64,000 nt of DNA from the NCBI GenBank assembly GCA_001898505.1, contig MKTZ01000015.1, positions 558,001 to 622,000 of the forward strand. Direction: 5' to 3'. The notes beneath the pieces were generated by a model. The model had not been told where the DNA came from, made no database searches, and saw only the letters and a program-made list of their open reading frames with translations. Of this stretch, positions 1 through 7,966 are shown piece after piece. The position numbers and the translations under genes are program-made. This DNA comes from Sphingobacteriales bacterium 50-39 (GTDB lineage: Bacteria; Bacteroidota; Bacteroidia; Chitinophagales; Chitinophagaceae). How positions within the stretch are numbered: position 1 is the stretch's first letter; each line of letters begins with the position of its first letter.

Positions 1-30
1 TATCAGTGCGGTACTTAATAAGGTCTTCAT
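1..30 (-). CDS. Start of an exported protein, cut by the window edge
   Basis: The reverse strand has an ATG at 28-30 followed by nine codons (MKTLLSTALI) that run off the left edge. A lysine followed by small hydrophobic residues suggests the start of a signal peptide. It is the next gene in the minus-strand run, 35 nt after the stop of the M1 peptidase gene. Nothing can be said about the function of the rest. Confidence 0.5.
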   Translation of the reverse strand, partial: MKTLLSTALI

Positions 31-65
31 TGTTTATACATTCTACCCCCAAGTTACGACATCAT

Positions 66-2003
66 TTACCACTTCAGCTCCAGCTTATTATTGCGTCTGT
101 CTGTATCCGCCATCCGCTGTGTCGGATCGATCTCCACCACTTTGACATCCAGCAGGCGGCGATCGAAGGAGAAAGTGTAGGTAGCGTTCGTCCACTTCCA
201 TGGCTCATATTGTGTCCGGGGGATGGTATGATCTTCTACCGGCTTGGCGCCAAACATAAAATATTGAGGGATATATGCCATCAGCTTTGATCCATCCTTA
301 AAGGTGAGCAGCACATCGATGGGCATCGGCACATCTCCATCCATCCGGAGCCGTATATTGGACTTCCCATTTTCTTCCCACAGACTGTCGATGGCATAGT
401 CGATGGTTTTGGTCGTATTGATCCAGTATTCCTTATACCAGTCCAGCTGCATCCCGCTGACCTTTTCCGCCACCCGCATAAAATCATTGGCATTCGGATG
501 CTTGAACCGCCACTCACGATAATATTCCAGCAGGATCTTGTCCCGCACGGAATCACCGACGATATAACCCAGCTGCTCCATAAAAATACATCCCTGGGAA
601 TAGGCAGCCGTCTGATAAGTTCTGTTGGTGTGGAAATGGTCCGCATGTGTTGTCAGCGGTTCCGCCATACCGTCCTTGACCAGGGAGAAGTAGTCTTCAT
701 ACGCCTTGGGTTGGATCAGGGGTAATTGTGCCCGCCGTTTGTCAACGAGATCTTTCAAACCCGCATTGCCCGGTTGGCGGGTCAGCAGCTGCTCATAATA
801 ATACCCTGATACCCTACCCTCCGCATAGGTGGTAAACCCTTCATCCATCCAGGCATACACGGATTCATTTGTGCCCAGCATGCCCTGGTACCACGAGTGC
901 ATCCACTCGTGAAAGGCGCCTCCGAGACTGGGCCCTACCAGCAGCGTAGCCATGGGATATTCCATGCCTCCGTCTCCGCCATGTATAAAGGAATATTGTT
1001 TATAGGGATAGGGACCGAACGTCCTCTCTATATAAGGGAGCACGATCACCGCCGCATCCGCCAGTGTCGTCCACAGCGTGTCCTGTCTGGGATCATTATC
1101 CTTATTCTTGTACAGCACATTGATAACGGGTCCATTTGGTATACGCCTGACCAGGTGATGATATCCCGGATCAGCCGCCCACATAAAATCATGAACGTTG
1201 GGAGCCACAAAATGCCATTGCAGCTTATCCCCCGCGGGACGCACCACCTTCACACCGGGGCCTTCATATCCATAGCCTATCTGAGCTGCATTCTCCAGGT
1301 AGCCCGTGCCGCCTAAGATATAGCTCTTATCGATCGAGATCTTTACGTCATAGTCGCCCCAGACGCCATAAAATTCCCGCGCCACATACGGTGTAGGATG
1401 CCATCCGGCATAATCATATTCACAGATCTTAGGATACCACTGGCTCATGGAATAACGAACCCCGGTCGTGGGATTATCTCTGCCGCTGCGCCGGATCTGC
1501 AGAGGTACCTGCGCTTCGAACTGCATATCGAACGTGACCGTGGAATGGGGTAATATGGGCTTGGTGAGATTTACTTCCAGGATGGTCTCTTCCGTCTGAA
1601 ATGATTGCACTACGCCATTCATCGTGAGCGAGATCACCTTTTGATAGCCGATCTCCCCGGGACTGAGGTGTTGGATACGATCTTTTACACGGGAGTCCCA
1701 ATCCTGCGCCCGGCGACCTCCCCCAATCGGATAAGTTATCTTACCCAGCTCACGGCTATGTACATCCATCATGCTTCCAGGCTGAAAAGCATTCCAGTAC
1801 AGATGATAGAATACCTTTCTGAGCGTGTCCGGCGAATTATTGGTATAAGTCAGCGTTTGCTTTCCCGTCATCCGGTTGGTGGTCACATCCATACTGATGT
1901 CCATGTTGTATTTTACATGCTGTTGCCACCTGTCAGGTTGTGAAAAGCCGAAGTGAGGCAGGGATAGTGCGACCCATGCCAGAAAGGATATTCTCATGCT
2001 CAT
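66..2003 (-). CDS. M1 family zinc metallopeptidase, exported
   Basis: This 645-residue protein has a signal peptide ending near GFSQ (residue 22), so it acts in the periplasm or at the cell surface. The gluzincin site is complete: HEWMH at 365-369 supplies two zinc-binding histidines and the catalytic Glu, and E388 in DEGF, 19 residues on, is the third ligand. A GGMEYP motif ahead of it matches the substrate-binding GxMEN motif of M1 enzymes. The N-terminal half looks like the M1 beta-saddle domain. It probably trims peptides from their N-termini. Start: ATG at 2003, with a second ATG two codons later that could also serve. A perfect 9-bp hairpin lies just upstream (2024-2044). The gene follows the PepSY-like gene on the same strand. 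Confidence 0.9.
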   Translation of the reverse strand: MSMRISFLAWVALSLPHFGFSQPDRWQQHVKYNMDISMDVTTNRMTGKQTLTYTNNSPDTLRKVFYHLYWNAFQPGSMMDVHSRELGKITYPIGGGRRAQDWDSRVKDRIQHLSPGEIGYQKVISLTMNGVVQSFQTEETILEVNLTKPILPHSTVTFDMQFEAQVPLQIRRSGRDNPTTGVRYSMSQWYPKICEYDYAGWHPTPYVAREFYGVWGDYDVKISIDKSYILGGTGYLENAAQIGYGYEGPGVKVVRPAGDKLQWHFVAPNVHDFMWAADPGYHHLVRRIPNGPVINVLYKNKDNDPRQDTLWTTLADAAVIVLPYIERTFGPYPYKQYSFIHGGDGGMEYPMATLLVGPSLGGAFHEWMHSWYQGMLGTNESVYAWMDEGFTTYAEGRVSGYYYEQLLTRQPGNAGLKDLVDKRRAQLPLIQPKAYEDYFSLVKDGMAEPLTTHADHFHTNRTYQTAAYSQGCIFMEQLGYIVGDSVRDKILLEYYREWRFKHPNANDFMRVAEKVSGMQLDWYKEYWINTTKTIDYAIDSLWEENGKSNIRLRMDGDVPMPIDVLLTFKDGSKLMAYIPQYFMFGAKPVEDHTIPRTQYEPWKWTNATYTFSFDRRLLDVKVVEIDPTQRMADTDRRNNKLELKW

Positions 2004-2023
2004 GCGTGATTTGTTTATTGCAG

Positions 2024-2044
2024 GGAACCGCCTGTGGCGGTTCC
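2024..2044. repeat. Intergenic hairpin resembling H3 of the three-hairpin element
   Basis: Two perfect 9-bp arms (GGAACCGCC / GGCGGTTCC) enclose the loop TGT. It fills the gap between the PepSY-like stop and the M1 peptidase start. The arms and loop closely match hairpin H3 of the element at 5689-5777 (GAACTGCC-TGT-GGCAGTTC), differing by a compensated base pair. The other two hairpins are not visible. No T-tract follows on either strand, so it is not a normal terminator. Confidence 0.55.
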
Positions 2045-2049
2045 TGTGT

Positions 2050-2493
2050 TTACAGTGTCAGGTTGTCCTTCAGCAATTGTCCATCGCTGGCGAAAGTAAG
2101 GTTCTTCCGATTGATATCGCTCTTGCTGACGAAGATGATATAGATGGTCTTGTCGCCGGGCAGATAGCGTTCTGTCACCGTACCTACCCTCCAGTCTGCA
2201 TATTTGCTCTTGGAGAGGCCGTCCTTTACAGCCGACGGTATCGCATCCGACTTAATCTTCTTTTCCGTGCTCTGCCATTCCCCCTTTCTGCTGTACTTGG
2301 CGACATAAGAAGTACTGTCCAGCTTGAAGCTGGCCTGGTAGGAACCTATATTGTCTCTCCAGGTCACTGTCTTGGCGTTGGGATATTTGACCTTGAAGGA
2401 ATCCGTTACGACACCCGGCACGCTGCCGAACTGGGCATGTGCAGTTGTGGCCATCAAAAAGATACTGGCAATAAAGAACATTAGCTTTTGCAT
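2050..2493 (-). CDS. PepSY-like domain periplasmic protein
   Basis: 147 residues with a signal peptide ending at AHAQ (about residue 21). The body resembles the PepSY-like family (PF11396) common in Bacteroidota: a segment of the form FKVKYPNAKTVTW, then short beta-strand-rich repeats ending in a region that starts FASDGQLL. No catalytic motif is visible. Proteins of this kind are periplasmic and often described as putative inhibitors or stress-related binding proteins; the role is unknown here. It sits 19 nt after rsmI on the same strand and 46 nt before the M1 peptidase. Confidence 0.75.
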   Translation of the reverse strand: MQKLMFFIASIFLMATTAHAQFGSVPGVVTDSFKVKYPNAKTVTWRDNIGSYQASFKLDSTSYVAKYSRKGEWQSTEKKIKSDAIPSAVKDGLSKSKYADWRVGTVTERYLPGDKTIYIIFVSKSDINRKNLTFASDGQLLKDNLTL

Positions 2494-2512
2494 AAGTATT
2501 ATTTAAGGTTGT

Positions 2513-3247
2513 TTACTCCTGTCTGTCGTCCTCACCCCCTTCATCCTCCATCTCTTCTATCACATGCCCCTTTTTCCGGACGTCCCCCGCTCCCTCCACC
2601 ACGATGACAATCTCCCCTTTTACGCCCTTCAGCCGAAAATGTTCGCATACCTCCCGTAAGCTCCCCCGCTGGTTCTCCTCATATAGCTTTGTCAATTCCC
2701 GGCTGACCGAGCACGCTCTTTCCTCCCCAAAATAAAGAATAAAATCTTCCAGTGTCTTTACCAATCTCATAGGACTTTCATAAAATACCATTGTCCGGGC
2801 CTCCGCAGCCAGCTGCTTCAGCAAGGTCTGACGCCCTTTTTTCAAAGGCAGGAACCCTTCGAAGCTAAATCGCTGCATGGGCAGTCCGCTATTCACCAGG
2901 GCCGGCACGAATGCTGTTGCACCCGGCAGACATTCTACCTTCACACCCGTCTTGATACATTCTCTCACCAGTAAGAATGCAGGATCAGATACGCCCGGTG
3001 TACCCGCATCCGTCAGCAAGGCCATGGACTTACCTTGCAATAGCTGGTCCACCAGGTGGTGCAGTATCTTGTGCTCGTTGTGCTGATGATAAGGGGACAG
3101 GGGCTTGATGATCTGGTAATGATTCAACAGCCTGGAAGAATTCCGGGTATCTTCCGCCAGGATAAGGTCCACTGACTTCAACACCTCCAGCGCCCTTAAT
3201 GTAATGTCCTGTAGGTTTCCGATGGGAGAAGGAACTATATAGAGCAA
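2513..3247 (-). CDS. rsmI: 16S rRNA (cytidine-1402 2'-O)-methyltransferase RsmI
   Basis: 244 residues, the family's usual length. The protein opens with YIVPSPIGNLQDITLRA, the hallmark of RsmI, followed by LAEDTRNSSRLL and the SAM-binding LLTDAGTPGVSDP stretch near residues 78-90. YESPMRL and RELTKLYEE are also conserved. It methylates the ribose of C1402 in 16S rRNA together with RsmH, tuning decoding. The C-terminus ends in a charged tail (EEMEDEGGEDDRQE) that is probably dispensable. It starts 8 nt after purS, so the two are probably co-transcribed. Confidence 0.95.
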   Translation of the reverse strand: MLYIVPSPIGNLQDITLRALEVLKSVDLILAEDTRNSSRLLNHYQIIKPLSPYHQHNEHKILHHLVDQLLQGKSMALLTDAGTPGVSDPAFLLVRECIKTGVKVECLPGATAFVPALVNSGLPMQRFSFEGFLPLKKGRQTLLKQLAAEARTMVFYESPMRLVKTLEDFILYFGEERACSVSRELTKLYEENQRGSLREVCEHFRLKGVKGEIVIVVEGAGDVRKKGHVIEEMEDEGGEDDRQE

Positions 3248-3255
3248 TGCCGTGA

Positions 3256-3501
3256 TTAGTTTACCGCTATCTCGAAGTATTCCATAACAGGATTGGCCAG
3301 TAACTTCTTACCGGCTTCTTCCGCTATCTTACGGGCCTCGTCAGCCGATCCGGCTTCCACCTGCAAGGCAATGCTTTTGCCGATACGCACATCGCTGACA
3401 CTCTTGATCCCCAGGCTTTGCAAGCCACTCATTACCGCCTTGCCTTGAGGGTCCAACAATTCTTTAAGGGGCATAACTTTTACCTGTACAGAGAAAGTCA
3501 T
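3256..3501 (-). CDS. purS: Phosphoribosylformylglycinamidine synthase subunit PurS
   Basis: 81 residues, typical of PurS. Diagnostic stretches are KELLDPQGKAV near the start, SVSDVRIGKSI in the middle and NPVMEYFEIAV at the end. PurS is the small subunit that joins PurQ and PurL in purine synthesis and carries ammonia between them. PurL and PurQ are not in this window, so the complex is encoded at split loci. The gene lies 46 nt after pssA and 8 nt before rsmI. Confidence 0.95.
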   Translation of the reverse strand: MTFSVQVKVMPLKELLDPQGKAVMSGLQSLGIKSVSDVRIGKSIALQVEAGSADEARKIAEEAGKKLLANPVMEYFEIAVN

Positions 3502-3547
3502 ATGAAATTTTTGGTTTTGGCCGCCGCGTAGTAATAATACCGCCCGG

Positions 3548-4321
3548 CTAGGTCCTGTTAAACGATTTTTTTTCGGATAACAAAGATACGATAATGTAGA
3601 AAATGAACACCACCGGCACCGCCAACCATTTTAAAAAGACGGCGGAAACAATGGCTAAAGCCAACAGGATCAGCTTGGGAAGGTTGGTCTTTATCGTATA
3701 ATCCGTGAACTTCAGGGCCATCAGCGGGAGATTGCTCACCATCAGCCAGGCCAGGACGACGATCACGCCATAAAGCACCCATTTGTTCAATAAAAGAGCG
3801 GTGACGGTCTCGCTCTGCGTGTACCAGTAGATCAGGGGAATGCTTGCCACGACCAGCCCCGCCGCAGGTGTAGGCACACCTTTAAAACCATAGGTCTGGC
3901 TCTCATCCACATTGAATTTCGCCAGCCGGAAAGCCGCTGCACAAGGGATCAGCAGGGCCGGAAGGAACCAGACAGGTGAAATATCAAAACCGTCCTGTTG
4001 TCTTGCAAAGCTTATCCGGAGGAACTGATAAAGGATCATACCAGGCGCTACCCCAAAGCTCACTACATCTGCCAGCGAATCCAGTTGTTTGCCCATGGGG
4101 GATGTAGCCTTGAACATCCGCGCCACCAGCCCGTCCAGAAAATCCACCAGGGCCGCTGCACCAATGAACAGGGATGCAATCCCCATTTTTTCCGGCATAT
4201 CTACATATTGCGTCCCTTCGGGAGTTGACACCAGGGCCAGTCCAGTCTGTAGGGTAAAGATCACGGCAATACACCCAAAAAACAAATTCAGCAAAGTAAA
4301 CAGGTTCGGTATGTTCTTCAT
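3548..4321 (-). CDS. pssA: CDP-diacylglycerol-serine O-phosphatidyltransferase
   Basis: 257 residues with several membrane segments. The CDP-alcohol phosphatidyltransferase signature is intact: DFLDGLVAR followed by G(x)3D(x)3D within GKQLDSLADV (residues about 60-90). It makes phosphatidylserine, the precursor of phosphatidylethanolamine, in the inner membrane. A loop after the first membrane segment carries a Bacteroidota-type insertion. The gene lies 59 nt downstream of the aminopeptidase P gene and upstream of purS on the same strand. Confidence 0.93.
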   Translation of the reverse strand: MKNIPNLFTLLNLFFGCIAVIFTLQTGLALVSTPEGTQYVDMPEKMGIASLFIGAAALVDFLDGLVARMFKATSPMGKQLDSLADVVSFGVAPGMILYQFLRISFARQQDGFDISPVWFLPALLIPCAAAFRLAKFNVDESQTYGFKGVPTPAAGLVVASIPLIYWYTQSETVTALLLNKWVLYGVIVVLAWLMVSNLPLMALKFTDYTIKTNLPKLILLALAIVSAVFLKWLAVPVVFIFYIIVSLLSEKKSFNRT

Positions 4322-4380
4322 CCTATTGGTTTTATCCGCCTGAAAATTAATACATTATTTCTTTACATCCTCGATCTTTT

Positions 4381-5670
4381 CTACCTCCGCATGGCCGCCT
4401 CGATCTCTTCCACGGTCATCGGTACCTTCTCCATCAAGTCCCTGTAACCGCCGGCCGTGATCCATACATCATTCTCTATACGGATCCCTATTTGCTCTTC
4501 CTCTATATATATCCCCGGCTCGATGGTCAGCACCATGCCTTCTAACATAGGCCCCGTACGGGCTCCAAGGTCATGCACATCGATGCCTAAATGATGCGAA
4601 ATCCCGTGATACATGTACTTAGTGTACGCCGGGCTCTCAGGGCTCTGGTTCTTTACATCCTCCTTTGTCAAAAGTCCGATGTTTTCAAAGGATTTGTTAG
4701 CCTCTTCACCAATCTTTTTCTGGTACTCGGCAAAGCCCAGCCCGGGTTTTAACAAGCTCTTAGCGAATTGATGCAGATGCAGGCAGGCATTGTATACTTC
4801 CTTTTGTCGCGCGGTAAACTTTCCATTCACCGGCACCGTTCTAGTGAGATCGGCACAGTACCCTCCATACTCAGCTCCGAAGTCCATTAACACCAATTCT
4901 CCGTCCTTGCACTCCTGGTCATTGGTAATATAGTGCAGCGTGCGGGCCCTGTCTCCGCTGGCGACAATGCTGCTATAGGCCGGACCAGCACTTCTTTGAG
5001 AGATAAAGGAGTGATAGATCTCAGCCTCTATTTCATATTCCATCACACCCGGCCGGATGAATTTCAGGAGTCGGGTGAAAGTATTATGCGTAATATCGAC
5101 GGCCTCCTGCATGAGCTCAACTTCCATGAGGGACTTCACAGCCCGAAGCTTCTTCATGATGGGAGCTACCCGCAAATACTGGTGGAGGGGATAGCGTTGC
5201 CGCATTTCCTGTATATAGCGGTACTCCCTCGTTTGGCCGGGTCCCGACCTCCTGTCATTCTCATTACTGCTGAGATAGATGTTTTCCGCCAGGTGTATCC
5301 ATCCCTGTAGCTGGGAGTCCAACGTATCCAGCCAGACTATTGTTTGTATGCCCGAGATAGCCCTTCCTTCATCTGCCCGAAGCCGACGGCCATCCCATTT
5401 TTCCTTCATTTCATTGGGACGTACCAGGACCAGCACCTCCCGGTAACGGGCGTCCGGATGGTCCGGGAAGAGGATTAACATGCTATCCTCTTGGGTAATG
5501 CCCGACAGCCAAAAAAGATTACTGTTCTGACGAAAGGGGAAATGAGCATCGGCATTGGATGGCATTTCATCATTGCTTACAAAGACGGCTATCGAGCCGG
5601 GTACCATCTCTTTTATAAATCGGGCCCTGTTGGCAGTAAATAGCTCCGGCCGTTGCGGGAAAAATTTCAT
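4381..5670 (-). CDS. pepP: Xaa-Pro aminopeptidase (aminopeptidase P)
   Basis: 429 residues from the ATG at 5670. The open frame continues 57 codons further upstream, but that part lies in the intergenic hairpin element and is low-complexity, while homologues start near MKFFPQRPELF. The N-terminal half is the AMP_N domain (FRQNSNLFWLSGI). The C-terminal pita-bread domain carries metal ligands in LMDFGAEYGGYCADLTRT, the HHLGIDVHD stretch, and glutamates in TIEPGIY and RIENDVW. It removes N-terminal residues preceding proline and is probably cytoplasmic. A full three-hairpin element (5689-5777) ends 18 nt before the start codon. Confidence 0.93.
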   Translation of the reverse strand: MKFFPQRPELFTANRARFIKEMVPGSIAVFVSNDEMPSNADAHFPFRQNSNLFWLSGITQEDSMLILFPDHPDARYREVLVLVRPNEMKEKWDGRRLRADEGRAISGIQTIVWLDTLDSQLQGWIHLAENIYLSSNENDRRSGPGQTREYRYIQEMRQRYPLHQYLRVAPIMKKLRAVKSLMEVELMQEAVDITHNTFTRLLKFIRPGVMEYEIEAEIYHSFISQRSAGPAYSSIVASGDRARTLHYITNDQECKDGELVLMDFGAEYGGYCADLTRTVPVNGKFTARQKEVYNACLHLHQFAKSLLKPGLGFAEYQKKIGEEANKSFENIGLLTKEDVKNQSPESPAYTKYMYHGISHHLGIDVHDLGARTGPMLEGMVLTIEPGIYIEEEQIGIRIENDVWITAGGYRDLMEKVPMTVEEIEAAMRR

Positions 5671-5688
5671 GACGTAATTTCCGGCTTT

Positions 5689-5777
5689 TTTGCGGGAATT
5701 GGCCTGACGAAAAAAAATAGTCCAATTCCGCAAATGTCTCATGTCTGTCCTGGCGGACGAACTGCCTGTGGCAGTTC
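5689..5777 (-). repeat. Three-hairpin element, copy 1 (upstream of pepP)
   Basis: Read on the minus strand it runs H3-H2-H1 towards the pepP start 18 nt away. In plus coordinates H1 pairs TTTGCGG(g)AATTGG (5689-5702) with CCAATTCCGCAAA (5722-5734), with one bulged G. H2 is TGTCC/GGACG-type around 5746-5759. H3 pairs GAACTGCC with GGCAGTTC (5759-5777) around loop TGT. The ATGTCTGTCCT core is shared with the other copies. Confidence 0.75.
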
Positions 5778-5858
5778 CGGTCGGAATTATCCGCTTCCGG
5801 CGGTTCCAAAATCTTCGAATCGATTCAACGCCCCGCGTCATTTAGCAAAAACCCTCAA

Positions 5859-5876
5859 AACTAACAGTTGTTAGTT
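5859..5876. promoter_or_regulatory. Inverted repeat AACTAACA-gt-TGTTAGTT upstream of pckA
   Basis: Two perfect 8-bp arms with a 2-bp spacer lie 65 nt upstream of the pckA -33 box. The half-site AACTAAC recurs five times as AACTAACT downstream of pckA. It looks like a dimeric protein-binding site; which protein binds is unknown. Confidence 0.5.
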
Positions 5877-5940
5877 AGCAATATTTTAACCAATATGCCT
5901 CGTTATTTGATTTTATCAAATTTTAGAACATTTTCAGGCC

Positions 5941-5970
5941 TTGTGTTAGAAAAATTAAAATTTAACTTTG
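5941..5970 (+). promoter_or_regulatory. Bacteroidota-type promoter of pckA
   Basis: A -33 TTG (5941-5943) and a -7 TAACTTTG (5963-5970) are separated by exactly 19 nt, matching the TTG-N19-TAnnTTTG consensus. Transcription would start near 5976-5978, leaving a leader of about 15 nt before the ATG at 5992. This rules out the in-frame TTG at 5968, which lies inside the -7 box. Confidence 0.8.
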
Positions 5971-5991
5971 CTAAAACAAACGATTGCTGCC

Positions 5992-7602
5992 ATGACGGTA
6001 CGTACTATTGCCATCCCCAAAGACAAGCTTGTCCAACTTGGTTTACAAAATCCCAGAAACATTCATTATCAATCATCTCCCGAAGAATTAGTACAGGATT
6101 GCCTCCGCAGGAAGGAAGGCGTGCTCAGCGACACAGGGGCCCTGGTGATCCGTACGGGGGAGTTCACAGGCCGTAGTCCGAAAGACCGTTATATCATAAA
6201 AGACGAGATCACCACCGACACCATCCATTGGAATGACTTCAACCAGCCCATGCAGGAGAAATACTTTACTATCGTCCTCGCATCTATCACCGGATACCTC
6301 AATCGGCAGACCGACCTATGGGTACGCGACGCCCAGGTCTGCGCCGACCCGCGCCACCGGCTGAATATACGTGTCATCACTGAAACCCCAGCCATCAACT
6401 TATTTTCCTACAATATGTTCCTCCGTCCTACGGAAGAGGAGTTGGAAAGCTTCCAGCCGGACTGGCAGATACTCTCTGCCCCCAATCTGCGTCTGGATCC
6501 CACCGTGTGCGACACCCGCAGCCCTAACGCCGTGGTCATTTCCTTCCGTCATAAGATGATCCTGCTGGCCGGAACAGGTTACACAGGCGAGACGAAAAAA
6601 GCCGTTTTCACTATTCTGAACTATCTGCTGCCAAAGGAAAAGAACATACTGAGCATGCATTGCTCGGCCAATAGAGGGAGCAGTGGCGACACCGCTATCT
6701 TTTTCGGGCTCAGCGGCACCGGCAAGACCACGCTTAGCGCCGATCCCGACCGCAAGCTCATCGGGGATGACGAGCACGGCTGGACGGATGACAATGTATT
6801 CAATTTCGAAGGGGGCTGCTATGCCAAATGTATCAATCTGAAAGAGGAAAAAGAGCCCGATATCTATCACGCCATCCGTCCCGGCGCCCTGGTGGAGAAT
6901 GTGAAATTTTATCCCGGCACCGATCAGATCAACTTCGAGGACGGGTCCATCACGGAGAACACCCGGGTGTCCTATCCTTTATCCTATATCGGCAATTCCC
7001 TGGAACCTTCCGTCGGCGATGTGCCAAAAAATATTTTCTTCCTCACCTGCGATGCATATGGCGTACTGCCACCCATTTCCAGGCTTACCCCCGGACAAGC
7101 CATGTATCAGTTCATTTCCGGCTATACCGCGAAGGTCGCCGGTACGGAAACGGGTATTACAGAGCCCAAGCCCACTTTCAGCGCTTGCTTTGGAGCCCCC
7201 TTTTTGCCCCTTCACCCCGGCGATTATGCCGCCATTCTGGGTAAGAAGATGAAAGAGCATGGGGTCAAGGTCTGGATGATCAATACCGGCTGGACCGGCG
7301 GCCCCTATCTCAAAGGCAGCCGAATGAAGCTGGCTTATACAAGAGCCATGGTCACCGCCGCCCTCGAAGGTAAGCTCGATAATGTGGAGTATGAGACCCA
7401 CACCGTATTTGGGGTCAGCATGCCTAAAACCTGTCCTGGCGTACCAGCCGGACTCCTCAACCCCCGCAATGCCTGGCCCGACCAGAAGGCCTATGATCAG
7501 ATGGCGGGTAACCTGGCCGGGTGGTTTTTAAATAATTTTAAAAAGTATGAGGCGGGCGTGACCCCGGAGGTCCTGGCTGCGGCCCCGATGCCGGGAAAAT
7601 AG
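5992..7602 (+). CDS. pckA: Phosphoenolpyruvate carboxykinase (ATP)
   Basis: 536 residues from the ATG at 5992, chosen because the promoter -7 box overlaps the earlier in-frame TTG. It converts oxaloacetate and ATP to phosphoenolpyruvate and CO2, the first committed step of gluconeogenesis. The substrate-binding TGEFTGRSPKDRY stretch is near the N-terminus, the kinase P-loop GLSGTGKTT is at about 239-247, and the metal-binding LIGDDEHGW follows. NTGWTGGPY and RMKLAYTRAM are also typical. It is a single gene flanked by AACTAAC-type motifs on both sides, with a terminator about 165 nt downstream. Confidence 0.97.
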   Translation: MTVRTIAIPKDKLVQLGLQNPRNIHYQSSPEELVQDCLRRKEGVLSDTGALVIRTGEFTGRSPKDRYIIKDEITTDTIHWNDFNQPMQEKYFTIVLASITGYLNRQTDLWVRDAQVCADPRHRLNIRVITETPAINLFSYNMFLRPTEEELESFQPDWQILSAPNLRLDPTVCDTRSPNAVVISFRHKMILLAGTGYTGETKKAVFTILNYLLPKEKNILSMHCSANRGSSGDTAIFFGLSGTGKTTLSADPDRKLIGDDEHGWTDDNVFNFEGGCYAKCINLKEEKEPDIYHAIRPGALVENVKFYPGTDQINFEDGSITENTRVSYPLSYIGNSLEPSVGDVPKNIFFLTCDAYGVLPPISRLTPGQAMYQFISGYTAKVAGTETGITEPKPTFSACFGAPFLPLHPGDYAAILGKKMKEHGVKVWMINTGWTGGPYLKGSRMKLAYTRAMVTAALEGKLDNVEYETHTVFGVSMPKTCPGVPAGLLNPRNAWPDQKAYDQMAGNLAGWFLNNFKKYEAGVTPEVLAAAPMPGK

Positions 7603-7761
7603 CCTTGCGGGGACGGGTGCGTACTCAAAAATGCCTCCTTTTCCCGCAGGAACGTACCCAAAAGTTTTTTTAAAAAATCGTTAAAAAAAATTTCATATTC
7701 CGAAAAAAAAGCAGACCTTGGCGCATCAATTAAAGACGATTTGTCTGCGATTGTTTGCCAA

Positions 7762-7961
7762 AACTAACTCCATCACATCCTGGTGGGGTTTTTTATTTTC
7801 GACCTGGGACCCGTGGTCCATTTTGAGTCTCTTGTCCTTTTGGGGCAACAAAACTAACTGCAGCTCATTAAGTAACCAGAACTAACTGCTACTCGTACAA
7901 GCCATATCCAAAATTCTTTAACCCAAAACTAACTGCTGATTTTTACAGTCCGGAACTAACT
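7762..7961. repeat. Cluster of five AACTAACT direct repeats
   Basis: Copies start at 7762, 7852, 7880, 7927 and 7954. Three extend to AACTAACTGC and one to AACTAACTGT. Start-to-start distances are 90, 28, 47 and 27 nt, so this is not a simple tandem array. All copies face the same way. The motif matches the half-site of the inverted repeat at 5859-5876 on the other side of pckA. Confidence 0.75.
7766..7799 (+). terminator. Rho-independent terminator downstream of pckA
   Basis: AACTCCATCA (7766-7775) pairs with TGGTGGGGTT (7781-7790) over ten positions, two of them G-U, with loop CATCC, followed by TTTTATTTT. The first AACTAACT copy overlaps the 5' arm. It would end the pckA transcript with a 3' tail of about 190 nt. 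Confidence 0.7.
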
Positions 7962-7966
7962 GTTCT

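Larger units (their letters stand above)
5671..5991. other. Divergent intergenic region between pepP and pckA
   Basis: No gene was found in these 321 nt. They hold, in order, a three-hairpin element (5689-5777), a short motif shared with 13758-13776, an inverted repeat AACTAACA-gt-TGTTAGTT (5859-5876), an AT-rich stretch and the pckA promoter (5941-5970). Confidence 0.8.
7603..7966. other. Intergenic region with AACTAACT repeats and a terminator
   Basis: These 364 nt lie between the convergent pckA and deoxynucleoside kinase genes and hold no credible gene. They contain A/T-rich runs at 7660-7710, a terminator at 7766-7799 and five copies of AACTAACT between 7762 and 7961. Confidence 0.8.

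Noticed and set aside
5671-5841. 57-codon N-terminal extension of aminopeptidase P.
   Set aside because: It reads through a hairpin element, has odd composition, and homologues start at the ATG at 5670.
7603-7966. A small RNA gene or missed peptide gene in the pckA downstream gap.
   Set aside because: No TAnnTTTG box and no plausible open frame was found; the terminator is better explained as the end of the pckA transcript.
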